Shown: positions 18,822-27,324 of the stretch, one piece after another
How positions within the stretch are numbered: the stretch's first letter is position 1
Layout: every line of letters starts with the position of its first letter
Assembly (NCBI GenBank): GCA_947493285.1
Contig: CANLQH010000001.1
Span: 124,001-188,000, forward strand
Direction: 5' to 3'
From: an uncultured Tenacibaculum sp.
GTDB lineage: Bacteria; Bacteroidota; Bacteroidia; Flavobacteriales; Flavobacteriaceae
DNA length: 64,000 nt
Notes under the pieces: generated by a model
Seen by the model: only the letters and a program-made list of their open reading frames with translations
The model's database searches: none
Told to the model about the DNA's origin: nothing
Translations under genes and position numbers: made by a program

Positions 18822-19748
18822 ATGAAATTTAAACAAGCACAAACTTTACAACAGATAGCTACATTATTGGATGTAGATTTTGTTGGTGATAAAAACTTTT
18901 CAATTACAGGTATTAACGAAATACATGTAGTTGAAGCAGGAGATATTGTTTTTGTTGACCACCCTAAATATTACGATAAAGCATTAAATTCTGCAGCAAC
19001 AACAGTTTTAATTAATAAAAAAGTTGATTGCCCACAGGGTAAATCTTTGTTAATTTCTGATGATCCTTTTCGCGATTTTAATAAAATCACCAAGCATTTT
19101 AATCCATTTATAGCTTCAAAATCAAGTGTTTCTGACTCTGCAATTATTGGAGAAGGAACAATTATTCAACCCAATGTATTTATTGGTGATAATGTTACAA
19201 TAGGTAAAAATTGTGTTATCCACCCAAACGTTACAATTTATAGTAATTCAGTTATAGGTAATAATGTAACTATTCATGCAAATACTGTTTTAGGAGCTGA
19301 TGCTTTTTATTATAAGAATAGACCTGAAGGATTTGATAAATTAATTTCTGGAGGAAGAGTTATTTTAGAAGATAATGTGGATTTAGGAGCTTCTTGTACG
19401 ATTGATAAAGGAGTAACTGGTGACACGACTATTGGAGCAGGAACAAAAATTGATAATCAGGTTCATGTTGGTCATGATACTGTTATTGGTAAAAAATGTT
19501 TAATTGCTTCACAAACCGGTATTGCTGGTTGTGTTATTATTGAAGATGAAGTAACTATTTGGGGTCAAGTAGGAACAAACAGTGGAATAACCATTGGAAA
19601 AAAAGCTGTTATACTTGGACAAACAGGTGTTACAAAGTCTGTAGAAGGTGGGAAGACTTACTTCGGAACCCCAATTTCAGAGTCGAGAGAAAAGCTAAAA
19701 GAAATAGCAGGAATCAAACGATTTTTAAAAGAGCAAAAAAACAAATAA
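18822..19748 (+). CDS. second LpxD-like N-acyltransferase
   Basis: A 308-residue paralogue of LpxD, with a short N-terminal domain followed by hexapeptide repeats (VFIGDNVTIGKNCVIHP). The LpxD active-site histidine is kept in VHVGHDTVIGKKC. It is shorter than the lpxD at 14,955 and lacks its C-terminal helical extension. Flavobacteria often carry this copy between efp and sucD. It may acylate a different sugar nucleotide or use another chain; this is inference. The start codon lies only four bases past the efp terminator. Confidence 0.85.
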   Translation: MKFKQAQTLQQIATLLDVDFVGDKNFSITGINEIHVVEAGDIVFVDHPKYYDKALNSAATTVLINKKVDCPQGKSLLISDDPFRDFNKITKHFNPFIASKSSVSDSAIIGEGTIIQPNVFIGDNVTIGKNCVIHPNVTIYSNSVIGNNVTIHANTVLGADAFYYKNRPEGFDKLISGGRVILEDNVDLGASCTIDKGVTGDTTIGAGTKIDNQVHVGHDTVIGKKCLIASQTGIAGCVIIEDEVTIWGQVGTNSGITIGKKAVILGQTGVTKSVEGGKTYFGTPISESREKLKEIAGIKRFLKEQKNK

Positions 19749-19776
19749 AAATTTTCACAAATCAATATCAAACGAT

Positions 19777-19784
19777 TACTTTTG
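19777..19784 (+). promoter_or_regulatory. candidate -7 element before sucD
   Basis: TACTTTTG (TAnnTTTG consensus) lies 26 bases before the sucD ATG, a normal leader length. No good -33 TTG is seen upstream. Confidence 0.4.
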
Positions 19785-19810
19785 TGATGCAAAAATTAAA
19801 ATAAAAACCC

Positions 19811-20683
19811 ATGAGTGTTTTAGTAAATAAAGATTCAAAAATTATTGTACAAGGTTTTACTGGTAGCGAAGGAACTTTCCACGCTGGTCAAATGATTGAT
19901 TATGGTACCAACGTAGTTGGTGGTGTTACTCCAGGAAAAGGAGGTCAAGAACATTTAGGTAAACCAGTTTTTAATACAGTTGATGAAGCTGTGCAAAAAG
20001 TAGGAGCAGATACTTCTATTATTTTTGTACCACCAGCTTTTGCTGCTGATGCTATTATGGAATCTGCAGAAGCAGGAATCAAAGTAATTATTTGTATTAC
20101 TGAAGGAATTCCTACTGCTGATATGGTAAAAGTAAAAGCTTATATCGATCAATTAGATTGTACTTTAGTAGGTCCTAACTGTCCAGGAGTTATTACTCCA
20201 GACGAAGCTAAGGTTGGTATTATGCCAGGATTTATCTTCAAAAAAGGAAAAGTAGGTATCGTTTCTAAATCTGGTACTTTAACTTATGAAGCTGCTGATC
20301 AAGTTGTAAAACAAGGATTTGGAGTTACTACAGCTATTGGTATTGGTGGAGATCCAATTATTGGAACTACAACAAAAGAAGCTGTTGAGTTATTAATGAA
20401 TGACGATGAAACTGAAGCAATTGTTATGATTGGTGAAATCGGTGGTAATTTAGAAGCAGAAGCTGCTCAATGGATTAAAGCTGATGGTAACCGTAAGCCT
20501 GTTGTTGGTTTTATCGCAGGTCAAACTGCACCAGCTGGTCGTACAATGGGGCACGCCGGAGCAATCGTAGGTGGAGCAGATGATACTGCACAAGCAAAAA
20601 TGAAAATTTTAGCTGAGAACGGAGTACACGTAGTGAGTTCTCCTGCTAAAATTGGTGAAATGGTTGCAAAAGTTTTAGCATAG
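19811..20683 (+). CDS. sucD: succinyl-CoA ligase (ADP/GDP-forming) alpha subunit
   Basis: TCA-cycle enzyme subunit that binds CoA and carries the phosphohistidine. [20 protein letters not shown] is the N-terminal CoA-binding motif, and the active histidine is in [10 protein letters not shown] (about residue 248). Length 290 residues is normal. The beta subunit gene sucC is not adjacent, which is usual in flavobacteria. A strong terminator follows. Confidence 0.96.
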   Translation: MSVLVNKDSKIIVQGFTGSEGTFHAGQMIDYGTNVVGGVTPGKGGQEHLGKPVFNTVDEAVQKVGADTSIIFVPPAFAADAIMESAEAGIKVIICITEGIPTADMVKVKAYIDQLDCTLVGPNCPGVITPDEAKVGIMPGFIFKKGKVGIVSKSGTLTYEAADQVVKQGFGVTTAIGIGGDPIIGTTTKEAVELLMNDDETEAIVMIGEIGGNLEAEAAQWIKADGNRKPVVGFIAGQTAPAGRTMGHAGAIVGGADDTAQAKMKILAENGVHVVSSPAKIGEMVAKVLA

Positions 20684-20730
20684 TTTTTTATGATAAAAAA
20701 CTGTTAAAAGAATAAAATATATTTCTTTAG

Positions 20731-20765
20731 AATCCGTTGAATTTGTAAATTCAACGGATTTTTTA
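20731..20765 (+). terminator. rho-independent terminator after sucD
   Basis: A near-perfect inverted repeat with a 14-bp stem (AATCCGTTGAATTT and its complement) runs directly into TTTT, 48 bases after the sucD stop. Confidence 0.88.
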
Positions 20766-20786
20766 ATTTAATCAAACCCAAAAAGA

Positions 20787-23756
20787 ATGAAAACATTTAA
20801 ATTGCTATTACTTAGCGTGTTATTTATTTCTGTTGTTAGTTGTAAAAAGAATACAACTTCTAATAATGAAATAAAAACAGAAGAGCACACAAGTGCAAAC
20901 GGTTTTAAATACGAAACTGTTACAAACGACCCAACAGGATTACGTTTGTATACTTTAGACAATGGTTTAAAAGTATACTTAAGTAAGAATACTGACGAAC
21001 CTAAAATTCAAACTTACATTGCAGTTCGTGCAGGTTCAAATTATGACCCAAAAGAATCAACAGGATTAGCCCACTATTTAGAGCACATGGTTTTTAAAGG
21101 AACTCATAAAATTGGAACTGCTGATTGGGAGAAAGAAAAAGAGTATTTAAAGAAAATTTCTGATTTATATGAACAACATAGAACAGAAGAAGATGCAGAT
21201 AAAAAATTAGCAATCTATAAAGAAATAGATAAAGTTTCTTTAGAAGCATCTAATTATTCTGTAGCAAATGAGTACGATAAAATGACTGCTTCATTAGGAG
21301 CAACAGGTACTAATGCACATACTTGGTTTGAAGAAACTGTGTATAAGAATAAAATACCTGCTAATGAATTAAATAAATGGTTAGATTTAGAATCTGAGCG
21401 TTTTAGCACATTAGTTTTACGTTTGTTTCATACAGAATTAGAAGCTGTTTTTGAGGAGTTTAATAGAGGTCAAGATAATGATTGGCGTAAGCGTTATGCA
21501 GCAATGTTAGACGGATTATTTCCTAAGCACCCTTATGGACAGCAGTCTACTATTGGTACTGCAGAGCATTTGAAGAATCCATCAATGATTGATATCAATA
21601 ATTATTTCGATAAATATTATGTACCAAATAATATGGCAGTAGTTTTGGTTGGAGATTTAGATTTTGATACTACAATCAAAAAAGTTAGTGAAACTTTCGG
21701 AAAATTTGAGAAGAAAGAATTAGAGCATCCAGTATTACCAAAAGAAGATCCAATAACTCAACCAATTATTAAAGAAGTTTTCGGACCAACTTCTGAATCA
21801 ATTTCTATTGCATTTAGATCAGCCGGAGTAAATACTAAAGAAGAAAAATTAGTTACGTTATGTGATATGATTATGGCTAACGGTAACGCAGGTTTAATTG
21901 ATTTAAATTTAAATCAAAAACAAGCAGTACAAAGAGCTGGTTGTTCACCAACTTTTTTAAATGATTACGGTTATCATTCATTTACAGGTAGTCCAAAATC
22001 AGGGCAAACTTTAGATGAAGTAAAAGCTTTATTATTAGAACAAATTGAAAAATTAAAGAAAGGAGAGTTTGACGAGTGGATGATCGAAGCTGTTGTTAAT
22101 GACTTAAAATTAAGTCAAACACGAGAATATGAAAGTAATACTGCTTTGGCAGGTGCTTATTATAATGCTTTTATTCACCATGAAAATTGGGCTGATAAAG
22201 TAAAATTTTTGGATGAATTAAAGAAAATTTCTAAACAAGAGTTAGTAGATTTTGCAAACAAGTTTTACCAAGATAATTACGTAGTTACTTATAAGCGCAA
22301 AGGAGAGGATAAGAATATTGTTAAAGTATCAAACCCAGGAATTACTCCAGTTAAGTTAAATAGAGATAAGAGTTCTGAATTTATTACAGCTTTTAATAAA
22401 GTTAAGTCAGAACCATTACAGCCTAAATTTGTAGACTATAAAACTGCAATTAAAGAAACTAAAACTAATAATGATATTAAAGTTTCTTATGTTGAAAATA
22501 AGAACAATGATTTATTTGATTTAAATATCATTTTCGATATGGGTAAAGACAATGATAAAAAATTAAGCTTAGCTGCTGGTTACCTAGAATATATTGGAAC
22601 TGATAAATATTCAGCAGAAGAAATTAAAAAAGAGTTTTATAAGTTAGGAGTAGATTACTATGTTAACACTCAGGATGATAAAACTTATGTTGGCTTAAGA
22701 GGTTTAAAAGAAAATTTACCTAAGGGACTGGAATTATTAGAGCATTTATGGGATAATGCTAAAGCAGATCAAGAAGCTTATGACAAATATGTAGAGAAAA
22801 TTTACAAAGGACGTCAAGATGGTAAAACTCAAAAAGGAAATATACTTTGGGGTGGTTTAATGAATTACGGTCAATATGGAGAAAACTCTCGTTTAAGAGA
22901 TATTATACAAATTGATGAATTAAAAGCAATTAATCCAGAAGAATTAGTTAACATCATTAAAGGAATGAAAAACTATAAACAAAGAGTTTTTTATTATGGT
23001 AAAGATGTTGATGAAGCTGTTGATGCTTTAAATAAATCTCACAAGATTTATGGTGATTTAAAAGAATATCCTGAAGCTAAAGAATATGTGAAAACAGAAA
23101 CTGGTGGGAATGTATTTTTCACAGACTATGATATGGTGCAAACAGAAATGTTATTTTTAGCTAAAGGAGAGCCTTTCAAGCCAGAAAATATGGCAGCTTC
23201 AACATTGTTTAACACCTATTTTGGTAGAGGATTATCTTCAATTGTTTTTCAAGAGATTAGAGAATCTAAGTCGTTAGCTTATTCTGCCCATTCAGGTTAT
23301 ATTAATGCAAATAAAAAAGATGATACAAATTTTGTTTATGCTTATATAGGTACTCAAGCTAATAAATTAGAGCAAGCTGTTGATGCTATGATGGAGTTAA
23401 TGAATAATATGCCAGAAGCTGAAAAACAATTTGAAGCGGCAAAAAATGCGACACTAAAAAAATTAGCTGCACAAAGAATTACAAAATCTAGTATTTTCTG
23501 GTCTTATGAAAGATTAAAAAAATTAGGTATTGATAATGATAATAGAGAAATAATGTACAATACTATTAAAGATATGACTATCGAAGATTTAAAATCATTT
23601 TTCGATAAAAACGTAAAAGGAGAGTCATATAACGTAATGGTTATTGGTAATAAGAAAGATTTAAATGTAAAGTCTTTACAAAAGTTAGGTAAGATTAAAG
23701 AATTAGATGTTGATTACTTATTTAATTATGTAGATAAAAAGAAGATTAAATCATAG
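20787..23756 (+). CDS. M16 family (insulinase/pitrilysin-like) zinc metallopeptidase lipoprotein
   Basis: A 989-residue protein with a lipoprotein signal peptide (lipobox VVSC, Cys19), so it is probably anchored in an envelope membrane. The inverted zinc motif HYLEH (residues 96-100) and downstream glutamates (ELEAVFEEFNRGQ) mark an active M16 N-terminal domain. A second, inactive M16 half follows, with EIRESKSLAYSAHSGYI near residue 825. Two-domain single-chain peptidases of this type degrade oligopeptides in a closed chamber. It has its own terminator downstream. Confidence 0.93.
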   Translation: MKTFKLLLLSVLFISVVSCKKNTTSNNEIKTEEHTSANGFKYETVTNDPTGLRLYTLDNGLKVYLSKNTDEPKIQTYIAVRAGSNYDPKESTGLAHYLEHMVFKGTHKIGTADWEKEKEYLKKISDLYEQHRTEEDADKKLAIYKEIDKVSLEASNYSVANEYDKMTASLGATGTNAHTWFEETVYKNKIPANELNKWLDLESERFSTLVLRLFHTELEAVFEEFNRGQDNDWRKRYAAMLDGLFPKHPYGQQSTIGTAEHLKNPSMIDINNYFDKYYVPNNMAVVLVGDLDFDTTIKKVSETFGKFEKKELEHPVLPKEDPITQPIIKEVFGPTSESISIAFRSAGVNTKEEKLVTLCDMIMANGNAGLIDLNLNQKQAVQRAGCSPTFLNDYGYHSFTGSPKSGQTLDEVKALLLEQIEKLKKGEFDEWMIEAVVNDLKLSQTREYESNTALAGAYYNAFIHHENWADKVKFLDELKKISKQELVDFANKFYQDNYVVTYKRKGEDKNIVKVSNPGITPVKLNRDKSSEFITAFNKVKSEPLQPKFVDYKTAIKETKTNNDIKVSYVENKNNDLFDLNIIFDMGKDNDKKLSLAAGYLEYIGTDKYSAEEIKKEFYKLGVDYYVNTQDDKTYVGLRGLKENLPKGLELLEHLWDNAKADQEAYDKYVEKIYKGRQDGKTQKGNILWGGLMNYGQYGENSRLRDIIQIDELKAINPEELVNIIKGMKNYKQRVFYYGKDVDEAVDALNKSHKIYGDLKEYPEAKEYVKTETGGNVFFTDYDMVQTEMLFLAKGEPFKPENMAASTLFNTYFGRGLSSIVFQEIRESKSLAYSAHSGYINANKKDDTNFVYAYIGTQANKLEQAVDAMMELMNNMPEAEKQFEAAKNATLKKLAAQRITKSSIFWSYERLKKLGIDNDNREIMYNTIKDMTIEDLKSFFDKNVKGESYNVMVIGNKKDLNVKSLQKLGKIKELDVDYLFNYVDKKKIKS

Positions 23757-23781
23757 TATGATTTAATTAGAAATCATATTA

Positions 23782-23821
23782 AAATCCTGCTAAAGTTTAA
23801 TTTTTAGCGGGATTTTCTTTT
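23782..23821 (+). terminator. rho-independent terminator after M16 peptidase gene
   Basis: A 13-bp stem (AAATCCTGCTAAA with TTTAGCGGGATTT, one G-T pair) is followed by TTTTCTTTTT. Confidence 0.8.
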
Positions 23822-23829
23822 TATATTTG
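23822..23829 (+). promoter_or_regulatory. candidate -7 element before fabG
   Basis: TATATTTG matches TAnnTTTG and lies 21 bases before the fabG ATG, directly after the preceding terminator. No -33 TTG is visible at the usual spacing. Confidence 0.4.
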
Positions 23830-23850
23830 ACCCATTAAAACAACTAATAA

Positions 23851-24597
23851 ATGAAACTTTTAGAAAATAAAACAGCAATTATTACTGGAGCCACTCGTGG
23901 AATTGGTAGAGGAATTGCATTAGAGTTCGCAAATCAAGGATGTAATATTGCATTTACTTTCAGTTCATCTGTAGATGCTGCAACGGCTTTAGAAAATGAA
24001 TTGAAAGATTTAGGAGTAAAAGCAAAAGGATATCAATCTAATGCAGCTGATTTTGATGCAGCTCAAGAATTAGCAAAAAATGTTTTAGCTGAATTCGGCA
24101 CAATAGATGTATTGGTAAACAATGCAGGTATTACTAAAGATAATTTATTAATGCGTATTTCTGAAGATGACTTTGATAAAGTAATCGAAGTAAACTTAAA
24201 ATCAGTTTTTAATTTAACAAAGGCTGTAATTCGTCCGATGATGAAACAAAGAGCAGGATCTATTATCAATATGAGTTCTGTTGTTGGATTAAAAGGTAAT
24301 GCTGGTCAAGCAAATTATGCAGCATCAAAAGCTGGTATTTTAGGGTTCTCAAAATCTGTTGCTTTAGAATTAGGTTCTCGAAATATCCGTAGTAATGTAG
24401 TTGCTCCAGGATTTATTGAAACTGAGATGACAGCTAAATTAGATGAAAAAGTTGTTGAAGGATGGAGAAACGAAATTCCTTTAAAAAGAGGAGGAACTCC
24501 TAAAGATATTGCAAATGCTTGTGTGTTTTTAGCATCTGATATGAGTGCTTATGTAACCGGACAAACTTTATCTGTAGATGGAGGAATGTTAACATAG
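23851..24597 (+). CDS. fabG: 3-oxoacyl-[acyl-carrier-protein] reductase
   Basis: Short-chain dehydrogenase of fatty acid elongation, reducing 3-oxoacyl-ACP with NADPH. The cofactor motif is TGATRGIGRG (residues 12-21), NNAGITKDNLLMR follows, and the catalytic Ser-Tyr-Lys set is in NMSSVVG and NYAASKAG. The 248-residue length and VDGGM ending are standard for FabG. It is a single-gene unit with a terminator 25 bases after the stop. Confidence 0.94.
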   Translation: MKLLENKTAIITGATRGIGRGIALEFANQGCNIAFTFSSSVDAATALENELKDLGVKAKGYQSNAADFDAAQELAKNVLAEFGTIDVLVNNAGITKDNLLMRISEDDFDKVIEVNLKSVFNLTKAVIRPMMKQRAGSIINMSSVVGLKGNAGQANYAASKAGILGFSKSVALELGSRNIRSNVVAPGFIETEMTAKLDEKVVEGWRNEIPLKRGGTPKDIANACVFLASDMSAYVTGQTLSVDGGMLT

Positions 24598-24621
24598 CAT
24601 TTGATAAAATATAATTTAATT

Positions 24622-24658
24622 AAAAAAGTCTGTATCAAAATTGATACAGACTTTTTTT
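24622..24658 (+). terminator. rho-independent terminator after fabG
   Basis: A long stem (AAAAGTCTGTATCAA with its complement, about 15 bp) with an AA centre is followed by TTTTTTT. Confidence 0.9.
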
Positions 24659-24660
24659 AC

Positions 24661-24868
24661 TTAAGGGGTTTTGTGCTTGTAAGGGCAAGCATGAGGGGTT
24701 TGTCTGGGGGACAATTACTAAACATAACTTTAGGGGAAAAGCTAGGGGTGTTTAGTTTTTTAATAATTTATAAAATTCAAATACTTGCCGGGGGAACAAA
24801 TAATAAGGGGTTTTTGAATTTTATACCTTATTAAAGAGGGGTTAGGGGTTTTAGGGAATCATTTTCAT
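24661..24868. other. G-run-rich spacer between convergent genes
   Basis: About 200 bases with no credible gene. The plus strand holds eleven runs of three to five G between 24,665 and 24,856 and few C runs. Such runs are rare elsewhere in this AT-rich window. A 13-bp perfect inverted repeat (TATAAAATTCAAA at 24,769-24,781 and its complement at 24,813-24,825) encloses one G5 run. The spacer could form G-quadruplexes or be remnant DNA. Its function is unknown. Confidence 0.6.
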
Positions 24869-25291
24869 TTATCTTTTATTATAATCTTGAAAGGTACCAT
24901 CTTCATAAAGAACCACAATATTTTTAATTTCTTTAAAATGAGCCGATTCTTCCTTTTTTTTAAGTGTTTCTGAGAATCGCGTATTTGATTTTTTCTCGGG
25001 TATTTGCTCAAATGCGTCATTTTCAGAAAACAATGAAGGTTTGTCTTTTTTTATAGAATCTTCATTTATTTGAGGTAGGGTACTTTTAGGGAAACTTCCT
25101 TTACCATACACTAACCAATTCAATTCAATTTCATCAAAAGCTTTCTCAACTTTAATTATAAAATCTAAACTCGGTTTATTTCTTCCAGAGAGTAGGTGAG
25201 AAATACTTGATCTTGGTACATCAATTATATCAGCGAAACTTGAAGCAGATAAATTGTAATAATCTAATATTGTTTTTAAACGTTCAATCAT
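24869..25291 (-). CDS. XRE-family helix-turn-helix regulator
   Basis: A 140-residue DNA-binding protein. Residues about 5-60 form a Cro/CI-type helix-turn-helix (SASSFADIIDVPRSSISHLL, then SGRNKPSLDFIIKVEKAF). The rest is charged and low in complexity, ending YEDGTFQDYNKR; this tail has no recognised domain. Similar single-domain regulators are common in flavobacteria. A near-perfect palindrome lies immediately upstream of its ATG, which suggests autoregulation. Its target is not known. Confidence 0.82.
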   Translation of the reverse strand: MIERLKTILDYYNLSASSFADIIDVPRSSISHLLSGRNKPSLDFIIKVEKAFDEIELNWLVYGKGSFPKSTLPQINEDSIKKDKPSLFSENDAFEQIPEKKSNTRFSETLKKKEESAHFKEIKNIVVLYEDGTFQDYNKR

Positions 25292-25294
25292 TTG

Positions 25295-25314
25295 TTGTTT
25301 ATATATGTAAACAA
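25295..25314. promoter_or_regulatory. palindromic operator candidate upstream of XRE gene
   Basis: TTGTTTATATATGTAAACAA is a 20-bp near-perfect palindrome (nine of ten pairs match) that ends three bases from the XRE start codon, in its leader. An XRE dimer bound here could block its own expression. The half-site TGTAAACAAATAA recurs at 25,357-25,369. Confidence 0.55.
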
Positions 25315-25333
25315 ATAATTACTGTTTACGATT

Positions 25334-25366
25334 GTAAAGATATGTGTTTTTATAATTGTAAACAAA
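25334..25366 (-). promoter_or_regulatory. promoter of XRE regulator gene
   Basis: On the minus strand, TTTG (25,363-25,366) is followed after exactly 20 bases by TATCTTTAC (25,334-25,342). This is a good fit to the Bacteroidota TTTG-N20-TAnnTTTG pattern. A second TGTAAACAAATAA copy overlaps the -33 part, so a regulator bound there could compete with RNA polymerase. Confidence 0.55.
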
Positions 25367-25701
25367 TAAAAATGTAATTATTTTCAAAAAAAGTCAAAAA
25401 AACACCAATAAAAACTAGAGATAATAACACTTAAATAACTAATAAACAGTTGTTTAAGTAGGCTTAATAGAAAAAGCTTATTCTTTTAGGTTAGATTAAG
25501 AAACAATTGGTTTTTACAAATGTAACTGATTTTTTAAGTAATAAATAGTGTTTACATTTGTGTTTATAGCTGATTTAGTAGTGTAAACAACTCTTTATAA
25601 GCTAAAAGTTTAATTATAAGGATATATTTTACCTTTTTATGTATAAGTTAAATGTTTTATACGGCTAAAAACAATGTGTAGTTACAATTTAATGTATAAT
25701 G

Positions 25702-27120
25702 TTAGTTTACTTTTGTAAACTTAACTAATAAATTTTCAGGAAATACGGTAAAAGCAAAATTTTCTTCAACCTTAGAAGGATTTACAGAAAGATTTAAATC
25801 AAACTGTTTACATATACTAGAAATTACAGTTATCATTTCAATCATAGATAAATACATTCCAGGACAAAGTCTAGAACCTCCACCAAAAGCTTTGATAACT
25901 TTTGGATTGTGGTTTTTATATGGACATTCAGAAGCTAGCCAACGATTAGGATTAAATTCTTTAGCATTAGAGAAATTATTGTCTTGCATTGATGCGTAGC
26001 TATTCTGTAAAATGATTCTAGTATCTTTAGGAATAGACAAATTGTTTATTACAGTATCTTCATTAGCTTGAAAAAATAATATTGGAGTAGTAGGTTTAAG
26101 TCTAATGGCTTCTTGAATTACAGCATTAGTATATTTTAAATTAGCTAATTGATTATGCTCTTCAGGAATATTACCTGAATAACTATTAATTGACTCTTTT
26201 CTAATTCTATCAACTATTTCAGGATGTTGTGCTAAGTAGTAAAGAGTCCAAGATAAAGTATTTGAAGTGGTATCTTCACCAGCTAAAAGCATTGCAATAA
26301 CATTTCCGTATAATGTTTTCTCATCAAACACCGTATCCTCTTTTTCGCTCTCAACTAATAAAGCTTCTAAGAAGTTTGAAGGATTTTCTTTTAATTCAGG
26401 GTTTTCAATTAAACGTTGCTTAGCTTCTTTAATGAATTGATAAATAATACCTTCAATAGATTTAAGAGATTCTTTTAACTTTTTATCTCTTTTACTCGGT
26501 AGTATACGCCACATTGGTATTGGAGCAGTTATTCGTTCATTAATCATTGGAAAAATAAGTTCTAAATGATTTTGAAAACTATCTTCTTTATTATGTATTG
26601 TATTTAACTTATAACCAAAAGCTATTTCAGTAGTAACATCTATTGTAAAAGCTATAAAGTCATTAATTATTTTAATAGAATCTTTATTTTCATTACTATA
26701 ACCATTAATTTTTGAAATTAAATTCGAAGTTTTTTCTTTAATAATAGGATAGTAGCCTTTAACTTTTCTAACATTTAAAGCTTCAGCAACGGGTTTACGT
26801 TGTTTTTTCCAATGTTCACCTTCGGCATTAAAAACTGTATGAAAACCCATTTCAACAAATACTTCATTGATTTTAGATAGTCGCCTGAATTTTTCAGGGC
26901 GCTGTTTTAAAATAGTGTTATTAATATCAGGACTTGCTGAAACCAAAGCTTTTATAGGACCTAGTTTTATAGTATAAAGTTCTCCATACTCCTTAACCCA
27001 CTCTTCAAGAATACGATGTTTATTCTTCTTTTTAAAGTCATTTAAATTCCCTGAAAGAAAATTTCCTTTAGGAGTTGCTAAATTTTTTAGTGAAATTAAA
27101 GTAGTATTAGGTGTATTCAT
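25702..27120 (-). CDS. cytochrome P450
   Basis: A 472-residue heme monooxygenase with all core motifs. These are AGEDTT of the oxygen-binding I helix (residues 280-285), the K-helix EAIR (Glu337, Arg340) and the heme loop FGGGSRLCPG with ligand Cys419. No transmembrane anchor is seen, so it is probably soluble. No ferredoxin or reductase gene lies nearby, so its electron donor is encoded elsewhere. The substrate (fatty acid, terpenoid or other) cannot be told. It stands alone between the XRE region and purL, isolated from purL by a terminator. Confidence 0.93.
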   Translation of the reverse strand: MNTPNTTLISLKNLATPKGNFLSGNLNDFKKKNKHRILEEWVKEYGELYTIKLGPIKALVSASPDINNTILKQRPEKFRRLSKINEVFVEMGFHTVFNAEGEHWKKQRKPVAEALNVRKVKGYYPIIKEKTSNLISKINGYSNENKDSIKIINDFIAFTIDVTTEIAFGYKLNTIHNKEDSFQNHLELIFPMINERITAPIPMWRILPSKRDKKLKESLKSIEGIIYQFIKEAKQRLIENPELKENPSNFLEALLVESEKEDTVFDEKTLYGNVIAMLLAGEDTTSNTLSWTLYYLAQHPEIVDRIRKESINSYSGNIPEEHNQLANLKYTNAVIQEAIRLKPTTPILFFQANEDTVINNLSIPKDTRIILQNSYASMQDNNFSNAKEFNPNRWLASECPYKNHNPKVIKAFGGGSRLCPGMYLSMIEMITVISSICKQFDLNLSVNPSKVEENFAFTVFPENLLVKFTKVN

Positions 27121-27181
27121 AGTATATATAATAAGCTTACAATATAATGCAAAGTTTATAACACCTATTTATGTGTGTTGT

Positions 27182-27214
27182 AAAAAAGAAAGGACACATT
27201 AAAAATGTGTCCTT
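27182..27214 (-). terminator. rho-independent terminator after purL
   Basis: Read on the minus strand, AAGGACACATT and AATGTGTCCTT form an 11-bp stem followed by TCTTTTTTA, about 110 bases after the purL stop. It keeps purL transcripts out of the P450 gene. Confidence 0.82.
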
Positions 27215-27324
27215 CTAACTTTAATATTTTTAATATAGCCCTTCAATTCTATACTAAGAATAGTTATTATACTAAAATATAATATATTCATATAACTGAA
27301 TGTAACATTTGTTACACTTAGTAT

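Larger units (their letters stand above)
25292..25701. other. 410-base intergenic region with repeated GTAAAC/GTTTAC motifs
   Basis: No gene is seen between the XRE regulator and the P450 stop codon. The region is very AT-rich and holds five GTAAAC or GTTTAC hexamers (starts at 25,307, 25,324, 25,358, 25,550 and 25,583). Two more (25,705 and 25,715) sit just inside the P450 3' end. ACAAATGTAA (25,516-25,525) and TTACATTTGT (25,552-25,561) form a 10-bp inverted repeat. Confidence 0.6.

Noticed and set aside
18822..19748. Possibility that the second lpxD-like gene is a decayed copy
   Set aside because: The frame is intact, the hexapeptide repeats are regular and the active-site histidine is kept.
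19559..19804. An 81-codon frame at the end of the second lpxD-like gene
   Set aside because: It is an out-of-frame reading of that gene, with no domain or start signal of its own.
24601..24834. A 77-codon plus-strand open frame after fabG
   Set aside because: It starts at TTG before the fabG terminator stem, runs through that terminator and the G-run spacer, and its composition (many Gly from GGGG runs) is not that of a real protein.
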